From: Fictibacillus phosphorivorans | GTDB taxonomy: Bacteria; Bacillota; Bacilli; Bacillales; Fictibacillaceae | Length of the DNA: 64,000 bases | Direction of reading: 5' to 3' | NCBI RefSeq assembly: GCF_001629705.1 | Contig: NZ_CP015378.1 | Span: forward strand, 4,154,001-4,218,000 | Part shown: piece by piece, positions 11,399-19,944 of the stretch | Numbering within the stretch: the stretch's first letter is position 1 | Layout: each line of letters opens with the position of its first letter | The notes under the pieces: generated by a model | Database searches by the model: none | Seen by the model: only the letters and a program-made list of their open reading frames with translations | What the model was told of the DNA's origin: nothing | Made by a program: the position numbers and the translations under genes

Positions 11399-11447
11399 AA
11401 AAGGACAGAAACACATGAGTGAATGTGTTTCTGCCCTTTTATTTTTA
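11399..11447 (+). terminator. terminator after the MocR-type gene
   Basis: AAAAGGACAGAAACACAT / ATGTGTTTCTGCCCTTTT with a 6-base loop, followed by ATTTTTA. The rest of the 11370-11597 gap holds only a half copy of the GGACGGTTCT motif. Confidence 0.88.
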
Positions 11448-11463
11448 TGGATACATGAAGCAA

Positions 11464-11483
11464 AGGACGGTTCTGCCGCTTCC
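11464..11483 (+). repeat. solo half copy of the GGACGGTTCT repeat
   Basis: AGGACGGTTCTGCCGCTTCC is a near match to the left arm of the inverted repeat at 12532. No matching right arm lies nearby. Confidence 0.6.
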
Positions 11484-11597
11484 TTCCCCTCGTTTCACAA
11501 GAACTTTCTTGACCCTAGCTAAGCTTCTCATCCTCATGTTTTTTCGAGGACAAGCATAAGATGGTAGAACAATTGACTGGGAAAGGAAAGCCTATCT

Positions 11598-12521
11598 ATG
11601 ATTTCATTTCGAAAAATGCTAGGAGCCTCATTGTATGCCACCATGTCCATCAGCCTTTGGGGAATATCCTTTGTCTCGACTAAAGCGGTACTGGACAAGC
11701 TTGATCCCTTTACTCTTCTGGTCATCCGTTTTGGTATAGGTGCATTATTTTTATTAGTACTTATCCTTGTAAAAAAGGAACATTCCATGAAGCTGCCGAT
11801 ACAGTATATCCCTCACTTAATTGTATTAGGGATTCTTGGTGTTTTTCTTCATCAAGTTATTCAGGCAAGCGCGCTTTTATCCATTGATGCATCTTCTGCA
11901 GGCTGGCTCATTACGTTATCCCCCATTTTCACCGTCGTTCTTTCCATGGTCTTTCTGCATGAAAAGATGACATTTCCAAAGGCTATTGGAATTATTTTGG
12001 CCATTAGTGGTGTATTGCTGGTCACAACAGCAGGTGGAGACAGGTCATTAGGATTCTCAATCAACATCGGGTATCTACTGATGGTTCTCAGTACCTTAAA
12101 TTGGGCCATTTATTCAGTTTTACTAAAAAGCCTAAAAGTGCCATTGCCTGCATTGGTCCTCACCTTTTACATGAGTACTTTGGGACTTTTGCTTACTCTC
12201 CCATTCATCTATCAGAACAAAAGCTGGGAAAAGCTTACTCTTCTAGATGGAGTAGAATGGGCTCATCTTATCTTCCTTGGAGTCTTTGTATCCGGTATTG
12301 CCTACTGGTACTGGGCAAAAGCATTAGAGGTGTTGGAGGCCACTCAAGTATCCGTTTTCTTATACCTTGAACCAGTCTCTACACTGATAGCAGCCGTGCT
12401 ACTTCTACATGAAAAGGTTATTTATACCAGTATTCTAGGTGGAGCAATCATTATCCTTGGGGTTATTTTCGTAAATGGTCATCTAGTTGGACTGATAAAT
12501 CGATGGAGTGCGAGGCGGTAG
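11598..12521 (+). CDS. EamA/DMT-family transporter
   Basis: The 307-residue membrane protein has two EamA repeats. The first includes SLWGISFVSTKAVLDKLDPF and the second TLNWAIYSVLLKSL, with the typical Glu/Pro helix LYLEPVSTLIAAVLLLHEK near residue 260. DMT carriers move small metabolites across the cytoplasmic membrane, usually outward; the substrate is unknown. The ATG lies behind a modest GGGAAAGGAA ribosome site. It stands alone and is flanked on both sides by copies of the GGGACGGTTCT repeat. It is only distantly similar to the EamA gene at 8985, so it is not a recent duplicate. Confidence 0.87.
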   Translation: MISFRKMLGASLYATMSISLWGISFVSTKAVLDKLDPFTLLVIRFGIGALFLLVLILVKKEHSMKLPIQYIPHLIVLGILGVFLHQVIQASALLSIDASSAGWLITLSPIFTVVLSMVFLHEKMTFPKAIGIILAISGVLLVTTAGGDRSLGFSINIGYLLMVLSTLNWAIYSVLLKSLKVPLPALVLTFYMSTLGLLLTLPFIYQNKSWEKLTLLDGVEWAHLIFLGVFVSGIAYWYWAKALEVLEATQVSVFLYLEPVSTLIAAVLLLHEKVIYTSILGGAIIILGVIFVNGHLVGLINRWSARR

Positions 12522-12531
12522 GGAAAGCAAA

Positions 12532-12625
12532 GGGACGGTTCTGCTGCTTCCTAACTTACAACTGTAAACACTAAAGGATTCACCTTTCCATCTAATTATA
12601 CAATAAGAAGCACGAGAACCGTCCC
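12532..12625. repeat. inverted repeat with GGGACGGTTCT arms
   Basis: The left arm (12532-12550, GGGACGGTTCTGCTGCTTC) and right arm (12607-12625, GAAGCACGAGAACCGTCCC) are inverted repeats that differ at two central bases, and enclose about 56 AT-rich bases. The arms are far too G+C-rich and long for chance. There is no T-run, so it is not a normal terminator. Confidence 0.75.
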
Positions 12626-12681
12626 CGCGCCCCTAAACTAAAAAACTAAAAGATACGCGCTGATCAATATAATAACTGAAA

Positions 12682-12712
12682 CAAGCCAGAGATTTAAAAA
12701 ATCTCTGGCTTG
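12682..12712 (-). terminator. hairpin, probable terminator after the SRPBCC gene
   Basis: Perfect 13-bp stem AAGCCAGAGATTT / AAATCTCTGGCTT with a very short loop. The T-run on the minus side is weak (TTGTTTC). Confidence 0.6.
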
Positions 12713-12739
12713 TTAATCCGATAAATTTCATGTGTCTAT

Positions 12740-13219
12740 TTACAATTTCTCAGTAAAAGCAGCAAGATTTTCTAGCGTGGACCTTAGTCCAGTGTCGTGA
12801 TCTTCCTTACGAATACCTTCTGGTACGTTTTCACAAACGATTGTAACATTAGTGCCTCCCGAAACATCTTCCAATATCCATTTCTGTATCATCTCACCCG
12901 AGAAAGCAGGATCTTCGGAATTGAAGTTAACAGATTGGACAATTCGCTGGTTTGGGACCAGCTCCAAAAATGTTCCTTCCGCCACATCTGTGTTTTCCGC
13001 CGTTTTGCCTAGAATCAACTCATCCAATTCATACGTAAGCGTCATTTTATAAGCTCCTCCTTCTCGGCAATCATAGGTATCAATTTTACCCGACATCCCT
13101 TCAGGCGGAAGCCATTGAATGAGTGAATCCGGATTTATAATAGCTAGATAGACGATTTGAGGTGGAACTGGGATCACTTTTGAAGCAGTATCTGTTCTCC
13201 GATTTCTTGACAAATTCAC
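12740..13219 (-). CDS. SRPBCC/AHSA1-like protein
   Basis: The 159-residue protein has the START-like fold signature of SRPBCC proteins: an opening strand and helix (IPVPPQIVYLAIINPDSLIQW), PPEGMSGKIDTYDCREGGAY, and the closing helix LRSTLENLAAFTEKL. Such proteins bind hydrophobic ligands or act as stress-related chaperone-like factors; no ligand can be inferred here. The GTG start follows AAGGAGG at 8 bases. It is monocistronic. Confidence 0.82.
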   Translation of the reverse strand: MNLSRNRRTDTASKVIPVPPQIVYLAIINPDSLIQWLPPEGMSGKIDTYDCREGGAYKMTLTYELDELILGKTAENTDVAEGTFLELVPNQRIVQSVNFNSEDPAFSGEMIQKWILEDVSGGTNVTIVCENVPEGIRKEDHDTGLRSTLENLAAFTEKL

Positions 13220-13357
13220 CCTAAAAACCTCCTTGTAATTAACTCTAAAGGAAAATTCGTCGCTTCCTCCTTATCACCTGCTTAAAGATGCTACTTATAA
13301 AATGTAAGATGTCTCTAAAGATCCAGATCAATGATGCATTCCAAATAACCCATCCTT

Positions 13358-14704
13358 TTATTTCAGCATAGGTTTTTTAAAAGCATACAAGAAAAATAAT
13401 AAAATAAACCAAATGGGTGTCAGCAATAACGCCGGACGTGTAGCTTCTGCCACGAGCAGCACGATCAAAATTAATCCGAATAGCGCGAGCACCACATAAT
13501 TAATGAATGGAGCAAAAGGTGCTTTGAACGCCGACTTATTGTGCAAATCAGATCGTGTCTTACGGTATTTAATATGGCTAATCAAGATCACGCTCCACAC
13601 CCAAATGAAACAGATGGCACTGATGGTCGTTACGATGCCAAAAGCCTGCTCTGGAAGTAGCTTACTGAGGAGCGCTCCCACTGAAACAACTACAGCCGAA
13701 ACCCAAAGAGCATTCCCAGGCACTGCATTTTTCGTTAGTTTTTTAAAAGATCGAGGTGCCTGCTCACTCTTGCTTAATGTGAATAGAATGCGGCTCGTTG
13801 AAAATAACCCGCTGTTGCATGCAGATGCCGCTGATGTCAGCACAACAAAATTAATGATTCCAGCAGCAAGCGGAATTCCTATTAAGCTGAACGTTTTAAC
13901 GAATGGACTTTCCGTCGCGTTCAATTGTGTCCAAGGATTGATGCATAGCAGCACTATTAATGCACCCACATAGAAAAATAGAATTCGAAGTGGAATCTTA
14001 TTGATCGCAGACGGAATATTCTTTCTCGGATCAGATGTTTCTGCTGCCGCCACACCGACCAATTCCACTCCGACAAACGCGAACACAACCATCTGGAACG
14101 AGAGTAAGAACCCAGTCATCCCATTAGGAAATAAACCTCCATGATCCCACAGGTTGTTTATGGAGACTGTCCCCGCATCCGTCTGGTAACCAATAACGAG
14201 TAGGACAACGGCAATTACAATTAACGCTAAAATCGTAATCACCTTGATCAAAGCGAACCAAAACTCCAATTCCCCGAAAAGCTTTACCGTTAACAGATTC
14301 AGCCCAAGTAAAAGAAGCAAACAGACAATCGCCGGGACCCACTGCGGTATGTCAAACCAATATTGAACATAGACACCGACCGCAATCACATCGGCCATCG
14401 CTGTCATGATCCAGCAGAACCAATACGTCCATCCTGTGATAAACGCAGCTCGCGGACCAAGATAGTCCTCCGCAATATCGGTAAACGACTCATAGCCTTC
14501 CTTCGAAAGCAGCAGTTCTCCTAACGCTCTCATCATAAAAAACAACGCGATCCCAACGATTAAATAAGCAAATATAACAGACGGTCCGGCAAGCTGAATC
14601 GCTTTTCCTGAACCTAAAAATAACCCAGTTCCAATCGTTCCGCCAATGGCAATCAGCTGCACATGGCGGTTAGCTAAATCTCTCTTCAACTCTTGCTGTG
14701 ACAC
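13358..14704 (-). CDS. APC-family amino-acid permease, probably glycine/D-alanine/D-serine
   Basis: The 448-residue protein has about 12 membrane helices and the APC superfamily opening motif GGTIGTGLFLGSGKAI near residue 22, with RALGELLLS and VGVAAAETSDPRKNIPSAI further on. It most resembles the CycA/AAP branch of amino-acid:H+ symporters. The glycine riboswitch and leader terminator upstream point to glycine as substrate or signal. The GTG start follows GAAGGAGG. It is monocistronic. Confidence 0.9.
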   Translation of the reverse strand: MSQQELKRDLANRHVQLIAIGGTIGTGLFLGSGKAIQLAGPSVIFAYLIVGIALFFMMRALGELLLSKEGYESFTDIAEDYLGPRAAFITGWTYWFCWIMTAMADVIAVGVYVQYWFDIPQWVPAIVCLLLLLGLNLLTVKLFGELEFWFALIKVITILALIVIAVVLLVIGYQTDAGTVSINNLWDHGGLFPNGMTGFLLSFQMVVFAFVGVELVGVAAAETSDPRKNIPSAINKIPLRILFFYVGALIVLLCINPWTQLNATESPFVKTFSLIGIPLAAGIINFVVLTSAASACNSGLFSTSRILFTLSKSEQAPRSFKKLTKNAVPGNALWVSAVVVSVGALLSKLLPEQAFGIVTTISAICFIWVWSVILISHIKYRKTRSDLHNKSAFKAPFAPFINYVVLALFGLILIVLLVAEATRPALLLTPIWFILLFFLYAFKKPMLK

Positions 14705-14736
14705 GTATGAATCCTCCTTCTAAGATGCAAATCAAA

Positions 14737-14772
14737 CGAAAAAAAGAGACTGGAAGAATCTCCAATCTCTTG
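14737..14772 (-). terminator. leader terminator between glycine aptamer and permease gene
   Basis: In the minus direction AGAGATTGGA pairs with TCCAGTCTCT across a 5-7 base loop and is followed by seven T. It lies between the aptamer and the start codon, about 33 bases before the gene, so it is a leader (attenuator) terminator and not an end-of-operon signal. Confidence 0.82.
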
Positions 14773-14840
14773 TACATGAGAATATGAAAAAAGCATTCAC
14801 TGCGCTATAAATGACAGGCACAACAATGTCAAAATTCAAT

Positions 14841-14940
14841 ACTCTTCTGTCCATTTGCCTGAGATTGTGAACCCTTCGGCGCCACTAACAAAGCGGTCTC
14901 TCCAGAAGCTGCTCCCACTGTAGTACGACCTACAGCGATC
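14841..14940 (-). ncRNA. glycine riboswitch (single aptamer)
   Basis: Reading the minus strand, the conserved glycine-aptamer blocks appear in order: GGAGAGACC (14895-14903), GGCGCCGAAGGGTTCACAA (14865-14883), CTCAGGCAAATGGACAGA (14846-14863). These are the P1 start, the GCCGAAGG core and the CUCAGGCAAA...GGACAGA end of the family. Only one full aptamer is present. A 5' hairpin (CTGTAG/CTACAG, 14919-14936) could be the 'ghost' partner seen in singlet glycine riboswitches. With the downstream terminator this is a transcription-control switch for the permease gene. Confidence 0.9.
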
Positions 14941-15063
14941 ATAGCTTGCTATCTATTAATTTTTTGTAGTTCTGAATATAGTTTTTAATATTATTACGAG
15001 GTTGGGGTTTTGTCAAATGGTTACGTTTTAAAATCGATACACCGTAATAGCTAAGTATAGAAA

Positions 15064-15687
15064 TTAATTGAAAACTCTTTTTGCAATCTTTCCAATGGTG
15101 TTAGTACCAATACCATCAACAGCGCCTCCAATAAAACCACCAACTAATGGAACTGCTTTTCCTAAATTAATAATTCCTTTTTCACCAAACTTTGTTACTA
15201 ATCTAATACCAACCACTTTATTAATTGCTTTAATTACCTCACCTGGTATTTTTTTAATTGCCTCTTTAGCTAAAGAAGTTCCTAATTTAACTCCAGCCTG
15301 CTTCAGAATGTCTGTTGCCGCTTGTCCAGTTAAACAAACAAATACAAACGTTTTAACTTGATCATCTTTTAAGTCGTAACCCCTCATATGTGCAATTGTA
15401 GCAATCATCCTAATTTGAACATACATAACAGATGCAACATTCGCAGGGATAGCAACAGGTAAAGTAATTAAACCACCTAATCCAGTCAAAAAACCACTTG
15501 TTGCACCTTTAGCATTTTGCCAACGTATTAAGCTATCAATGGCTTTATCGACAGAAGTATTCTTTTTTAAGTAATTTTCTGCTAACTCAGCAGCTGTTTC
15601 AGTCCCTGGTAACCCATTTACAGCTTTTTCATAAGACCAATCTAATACTTGGCTTATCTTACTCTCTGTTAAACTGTTTTTCGACAA
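15064..15687 (-). CDS. EcsC-family protein
   Basis: The 207-residue protein matches the EcsC family: an N-terminal amphipathic helix region (SLIRWQNAKGATSGFLTGLGG), a glycine-rich hydrophobic stretch (LITLPVAIPANVASVMYVQIRMIATIAHMRG), and a C-terminal glycine-rich helix pair (LVGGFIGGAVDGIGT). EcsC accompanies the EcsAB transporter in Bacillus, but here it stands alone and its role is unknown. TTG start with GGGGAGAT upstream. The gaps at 14941-15063 and 15688-15924 are AT-rich and show no feature I can name. Confidence 0.8.
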   Translation of the reverse strand: MSKNSLTESKISQVLDWSYEKAVNGLPGTETAAELAENYLKKNTSVDKAIDSLIRWQNAKGATSGFLTGLGGLITLPVAIPANVASVMYVQIRMIATIAHMRGYDLKDDQVKTFVFVCLTGQAATDILKQAGVKLGTSLAKEAIKKIPGEVIKAINKVVGIRLVTKFGEKGIINLGKAVPLVGGFIGGAVDGIGTNTIGKIAKRVFN

Positions 15688-15924
15688 GTTTATCTCCCCT
15701 ATAACAAATTTAGAAAAATATGTAATTTTATATTTTTATTTTACCATAAGAAATTTGCCAACGTATTTATCCTAATAACTTATTCTTTTTAATATCTTAA
15801 TATCTGCTCTAAGAAGGTTATCTTATAAGCTGAAAACCCATTTACATTAATTACAAATTCATCTCTTTTCTTTCCATATAAATGATAGAATAAATTCACC
15901 AGACTCAAAAAGAGGTGAATAAAC

Positions 15925-17856
15925 TTGATTATTTACGAAGCGACCAAGACTGAATTTATTTCCGATGTTACGAACGAGCTTCTCGTCGAACGTCTTTACG
16001 AGTCATACCAACAGAAGATCGGCCGTACTTCTAAAAGTGAAATCAACTCATGGGAGAACTCTCTTCACCGTATGTCAAATGTGATGCAGGATAACGAGAT
16101 TCCGGATGATGCATCTGTCGCGATAGAATTCAAGATTCCTAATACATCTAAACGTGTCGACTTTTTAATAGCTGGCCATGACGGTGCCCAAGACCATGTG
16201 GTGATTGTAGAGTTAAAACAATGGTCAGAGGTTGAAAAGGTAACGTCTAAAGATGCACTTGTGTCTACCTATCTTGGAGGGAAAATGAGAACGGTAACGC
16301 ATCCATCTTATCAAGCTTGGTCATACGCTGCTTTAATTGAAGATTTTAATCAGAATGTACAAGATCAACACATAGCGTTGAAACCGTGTGCCTATTTACA
16401 TAATTATAGAAAATTAGATAATGACCCCTTGATTGATCCTCACTACTCAGACCATCTGGCTAAAGCACCTGTATTTGCAAAAGGTGAGATACAGAAATTA
16501 AGAGATTTTATAAAGAAATACGTTCGTTACGGTGACCATAACAAATTGATATATCAAATCGAGCGAGGTAAAATTCGGCCGTCTAAATCCTTACAAGATT
16601 CTCTCGCAAGTTTATTAAAAGGTAATCAGGAATTTGTGCTTATTGATGAACAAAAAGTGTTTTACGAAGATGCCTTTCACTTAGCAATTGAGAGTATTAA
16701 AAGTAACCAGAAGAGAGTAATGGTGATTGAAGGAGGACCAGGAACCGGGAAATCCGTTATGGCTATAAACCTTCTTGTGAATCTTATCAACGAAGACTTA
16801 ACAGCACTATATGTCTCAAAAAATTCAGCTCCACGTAACGTATATGCTTCTAAACTGAAAGGCACCATCAAGAAAACACAAATCGATAATCTATTTAAAG
16901 GTTCAGGCAGTTTCTATGAATCAGAAAAGAAAGAGTTTGATGTACTCATCATAGATGAAGCTCATCGTTTGAATGAAAAGTCAGGATTATTCAGCAATTT
17001 AGGAGACAACCAGATAAAAGAAGTAATCCATTCATCTAAATTTACTATTTTCTTTATCGATGAAAACCAAAAAGTGACACTAAAAGATATTGGAAGTATA
17101 GATTTAATTAAAAAGTATGCAAATGAGTTAGATGCTGAATTAGTACAAGGGAAACTCACTTCACAATTTCGATGTGATGGGTCTGATGCATATATTGCCT
17201 GGCTGGATGATGTACTTCAAATCAGGAAAACAGCCAATGAAAATGATAGAGGCGTTGATTACGATTTTAGAGTGTACGATGACCCGAATAATATGCTGCA
17301 GAAAATTGAAGAGCTAAATAAGAAAAACAATAAATCACGTATGCTTGCCGGTTACTGTTGGGAGTGGCCAAAAAATGGTCGGACGAGTACTCTTCATAAA
17401 GACATAGTTATACCAGAACATAATTTTAATATCAGTTGGAACCTCTCTGACAGTATATGGGCAATACACCAGGATTCTGTCTCTGAAGCAGGCTGTATTC
17501 ACACTTCTCAAGGACTTGAATTTGATTATGTAGGTGTTATTATTGGGCCAGACCTTGCCTTTCAGGATGACCAGGTAATGACCGACTACACAAAACGTGC
17601 TAAAACTGATCAGTCTCTTAAAGGTATTAAGACGCTAGCAAAAGAAAATCCAGAAAAAGCTCAAATTCTTGCAGACCAAATTATTAGGAATACATACCGA
17701 ACACTTATGACTAGAGGTCAAAAGGGATGTTTCATCTTCTGTACAGATCCAGAATTAAATGAGTATTTTAGAGAACGACTGAAGAAATCAGTTGTTTATC
17801 AGGATTTGTCACCTCGTCAGGCAGAAGTGGCTGCGGAAGATCGGGGTAAGTATTAA
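15925..17856 (+). CDS. DUF2075-type nuclease-helicase fusion
   Basis: The 643-residue protein joins two modules. Residues 65-100 have a PD-(D/E)xK nuclease-like core: IEFK, then RVDFLIAGHD (Asp79), then VVIVELKQW (Glu96, Lys98). From about 250 follows a superfamily-1-like helicase/ATPase (DUF2075, Schlafen-related): Walker A EGGPGTGKS at 269-277, Walker B IIDEAH at 342-347, IDENQ at 378-382, SQFRC at 413-417, SQGLEFDYVGVIIG at 528-541, and the arginine finger region TYRTLMTRGQKG at 590-601. Helicase-nuclease fusions of this kind are often antiviral. The TTG start follows AGAGGTG. A MazG-like gene follows after 43 bases and the two share one terminator, so they form a two-gene unit. Confidence 0.85.
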   Translation: MIIYEATKTEFISDVTNELLVERLYESYQQKIGRTSKSEINSWENSLHRMSNVMQDNEIPDDASVAIEFKIPNTSKRVDFLIAGHDGAQDHVVIVELKQWSEVEKVTSKDALVSTYLGGKMRTVTHPSYQAWSYAALIEDFNQNVQDQHIALKPCAYLHNYRKLDNDPLIDPHYSDHLAKAPVFAKGEIQKLRDFIKKYVRYGDHNKLIYQIERGKIRPSKSLQDSLASLLKGNQEFVLIDEQKVFYEDAFHLAIESIKSNQKRVMVIEGGPGTGKSVMAINLLVNLINEDLTALYVSKNSAPRNVYASKLKGTIKKTQIDNLFKGSGSFYESEKKEFDVLIIDEAHRLNEKSGLFSNLGDNQIKEVIHSSKFTIFFIDENQKVTLKDIGSIDLIKKYANELDAELVQGKLTSQFRCDGSDAYIAWLDDVLQIRKTANENDRGVDYDFRVYDDPNNMLQKIEELNKKNNKSRMLAGYCWEWPKNGRTSTLHKDIVIPEHNFNISWNLSDSIWAIHQDSVSEAGCIHTSQGLEFDYVGVIIGPDLAFQDDQVMTDYTKRAKTDQSLKGIKTLAKENPEKAQILADQIIRNTYRTLMTRGQKGCFIFCTDPELNEYFRERLKKSVVYQDLSPRQAEVAAEDRGKY

Positions 17857-17899
17857 AGACTAGTTTCTAAAAAAAGAACTTTACAAAAGGATGAACAAC

Positions 17900-18208
17900 A
17901 TGAATGAAATAAAGCAGCTAATAAACGCTATCAATGAATTTCGAGATGAAAGAGGATGGAAACCTCATCACAATCCAAAAGATCTTGCCATTTCTCTTTC
18001 CATTGAAGCAGCTGAACTATTAGAAGATTTTCAGTGGAAAAGCAGTGAAGAGGCTGTAGAACAAAACATTGAAAATATTAAAGAAGAAATCGCTGATGTT
18101 TTCATCTACGGACTTATGCTCTGCAATGAACTGGATTTGGATGTTGAAACAATTATTAAAGATAAGATTAAGAAGAATGGGTTGAAGTATCCTGTTTCAA
18201 AAAATTAG
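17900..18208 (+). CDS. MazG-like nucleotide pyrophosphohydrolase
   Basis: The 102-residue protein has the all-alpha NTP pyrophosphatase pattern of the MazG family: EAAELLEDFQW (the metal-binding ExxE) and EEIADVFIYGLMLCNEL (EExxD), within a W-x-P-xx-NP-KDLAISLSIEA context. These enzymes hydrolyse (d)NTPs to monophosphates, either cleaning the pool or lowering it. I choose ATG 17900 over 17891 because AAAGG abuts the upstream ATG and is correctly spaced only for the second. It is coupled to the DUF2075 nuclease-helicase gene, which suggests a joint function, perhaps nucleotide depletion during phage attack. Confidence 0.88.
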   Translation: MNEIKQLINAINEFRDERGWKPHHNPKDLAISLSIEAAELLEDFQWKSSEEAVEQNIENIKEEIADVFIYGLMLCNELDLDVETIIKDKIKKNGLKYPVSKN

Positions 18209-18228
18209 ATACCAAATAACACAATATG

Positions 18229-18272
18229 CAATAAGAAACAGCACCTTTATAAAGTAGGTGCTGTTTCTTATT
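18229..18272 (+). terminator. terminator of the DUF2075-MazG unit
   Basis: Perfect 17-bp stem AATAAGAAACAGCACCT / AGGTGCTGTTTCTTATT with a 9-base loop. Confidence 0.88.
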
Positions 18273-18282
18273 AGAAGTATTA

Positions 18283-18308
18283 TTATTTATGATACGGTTC
18301 TCCGTGAT
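18283..18308. repeat. left att-like direct repeat of the SCC-like element
   Basis: On the minus strand this reads GGAGAACCGTATCATAAATAA, i.e. Gly-Glu-Pro-Tyr-His-Lys-stop, an orphan copy of an rlmH tail with different codon choices from the resident rlmH. It resembles the SCC att core around TATCATAA. Confidence 0.82.
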
Positions 18309-18313
18309 GTATC

Positions 18314-18327
18314 TAAATGAGGTTTTT
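18314..18327 (+). repeat. left terminal inverted repeat
   Basis: TAAATGAGGTTTTT, perfect reverse complement of 25911-25924. Confidence 0.78.
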
Positions 18328-18360
18328 AGCTAATTAACTTAGATTTCTAAAAGTAACCCT

Positions 18361-19844
18361 TTAGGTCGATTGAAGTACTTGTTTATTATGAACGTCTTCT
18401 ATTAACTCGTCTCTACGAATATTAAGCCATTTTTTAATAGGAGCTATATAGTATTCCCACTTTTCATGTTGGCTTGCAACATCAATAATTTTACTTAATC
18501 CCACTTCTTTACTTTGATAATTCATTCTTTCAATTATATCGTCCACATATTTATGTGTATTATGTACTTTTTGTATTTCTTTTGCAGTTTCTACTATTTG
18601 GTTTGGGATTGAAAGTTCTTTTAAAAGGCTATGAATAAAAAGTTCAGGTGCAACACTTTCAGGTAAGTTAAACTGAGTTATATGATTTACAAGTTTGTCT
18701 CTCATTTCATAATTTTCTTGTGTTGTACCAGTTAATGCACTTTTTATTCTCTCCATTTTATCCTCATCACTAACATACATATCCCCATCGAGAATAAATA
18801 GACACTCTGTAGTCAACTTATTAGATAGCAACATTCCTGCTGCTGTAGTAAAGCAGTTTTGGGCAGCACCATAACGTGTAACATTTACATATCTAGACAT
18901 ATTTAATGATTCAATTATTTGATTTACAATTGTAAAAGCTAAATCATCTTCCACAAACAACTCAATAGGTCGAGTACTCTCTCCTGTTATTCGAAAAATA
19001 GTATCTGGTTTTGTATCCGTTAAACAAATAGTTTTTTCGGAAGTACTATATAAGTGTCGTATATTAATGGATTCGCTAAAGTTTAAAATATCAATTGAGT
19101 GAGTTGAAAATACAATTTGTAGTTTCTTTTCTTCAACTCTATGAGATAGAATGCCAATTAACTTTTTAAATGCAAATACATGTAAAAGTAAGTCAATTTC
19201 ATCAATTAAAATTAGTGAATTTTTTGGAGCATTATAAACTTCAGCTAAGATTTTAAAAATCCTTTGTTCACCAGCAGACATACTCAAAGAAGAGTATTTA
19301 GTCTGATTATATTCAACACCTATATACTTACCTTTTGAATCACTGTGCAAATTATAAGAACTATAATCACGGTTCATTATATAACCAGCTTTTTCTTTAA
19401 TAATTCTAGAGGTAGTATCATCCAAAGTAGTTGTGCTATATCTTATGAAACTTTGCCTTTTTTCTTCTTCTATTTTAGGAACACCAGAACTGATACCAAT
19501 ATAAAAGACATCTCGTGGAATTCTTCGGTCATATTTTGGTGACCATCTATCAGTGTTTTTAGAAAAAATGGTTTCTTCATTTTCGTATAATTTGCTACCA
19601 ACTCTATAATCATGGTACAAAGTAAAACGGCTACCTTGCCAAAGTGAGTCTATAGTAGGGGTGAAAAATTGACTGAATTTGTAATTAGTAGTATTACTAT
19701 CGTCTACAGGTTTATAACAACAGGCTAAGGCATGTAAATTAAAGCAGTTAGTCCACTTCCTGAAAAATCTATTTCTACTTCTTTAAGGTTCTTTAATAAA
19801 TTAATATGGATTTTCTTAACTTTTTGTTGCGAGTAGTTTGCCAT
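18361..19844 (-). pseudogene. OLD-like AAA ATPase with the P-loop deleted
   Basis: The long open part (19620-18361) encodes an ABC/RecF-type ATPase C-terminal part: signature SMSAGEQRIFKIL, Walker B SLILIDEIDLLLH, H-loop VFSTHS, then a TOPRIM-like region (IELFVEDDLA, CLFILDGDMY) as in OLD-family or PARIS-type proteins. Its true start is the ATG at 19844, behind AGGGTG. That frame reads an N-terminal strand (KIHINLLKNLKEVEIDF) and SGSGLTAL, then stops within five codons. In another frame, LHALACCYKPVDD resumes at once and runs into the long frame. The segment that should hold the Walker A loop is missing between TALI and LHAL, near 19735-19745. The gene is therefore broken by a small frame-shifting deletion. 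Confidence 0.8.
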
Positions 19845-19944
19845 TTTTTTCACCCTAATTAATTTTTATTACTTAATATTTTAGCATAATAGGAACAAAC
19901 AAAAATACCCTACCTCAATGATAGAGTATTTAACTAAACCAAAG

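Noticed and set aside
18361..19620. Intact 419-residue ATPase gene
   Set aside because: It lacks a P-loop and a ribosome site at 19620; a proper start and N-terminal strand lie upstream in another frame, so it is the 3' part of a broken gene.
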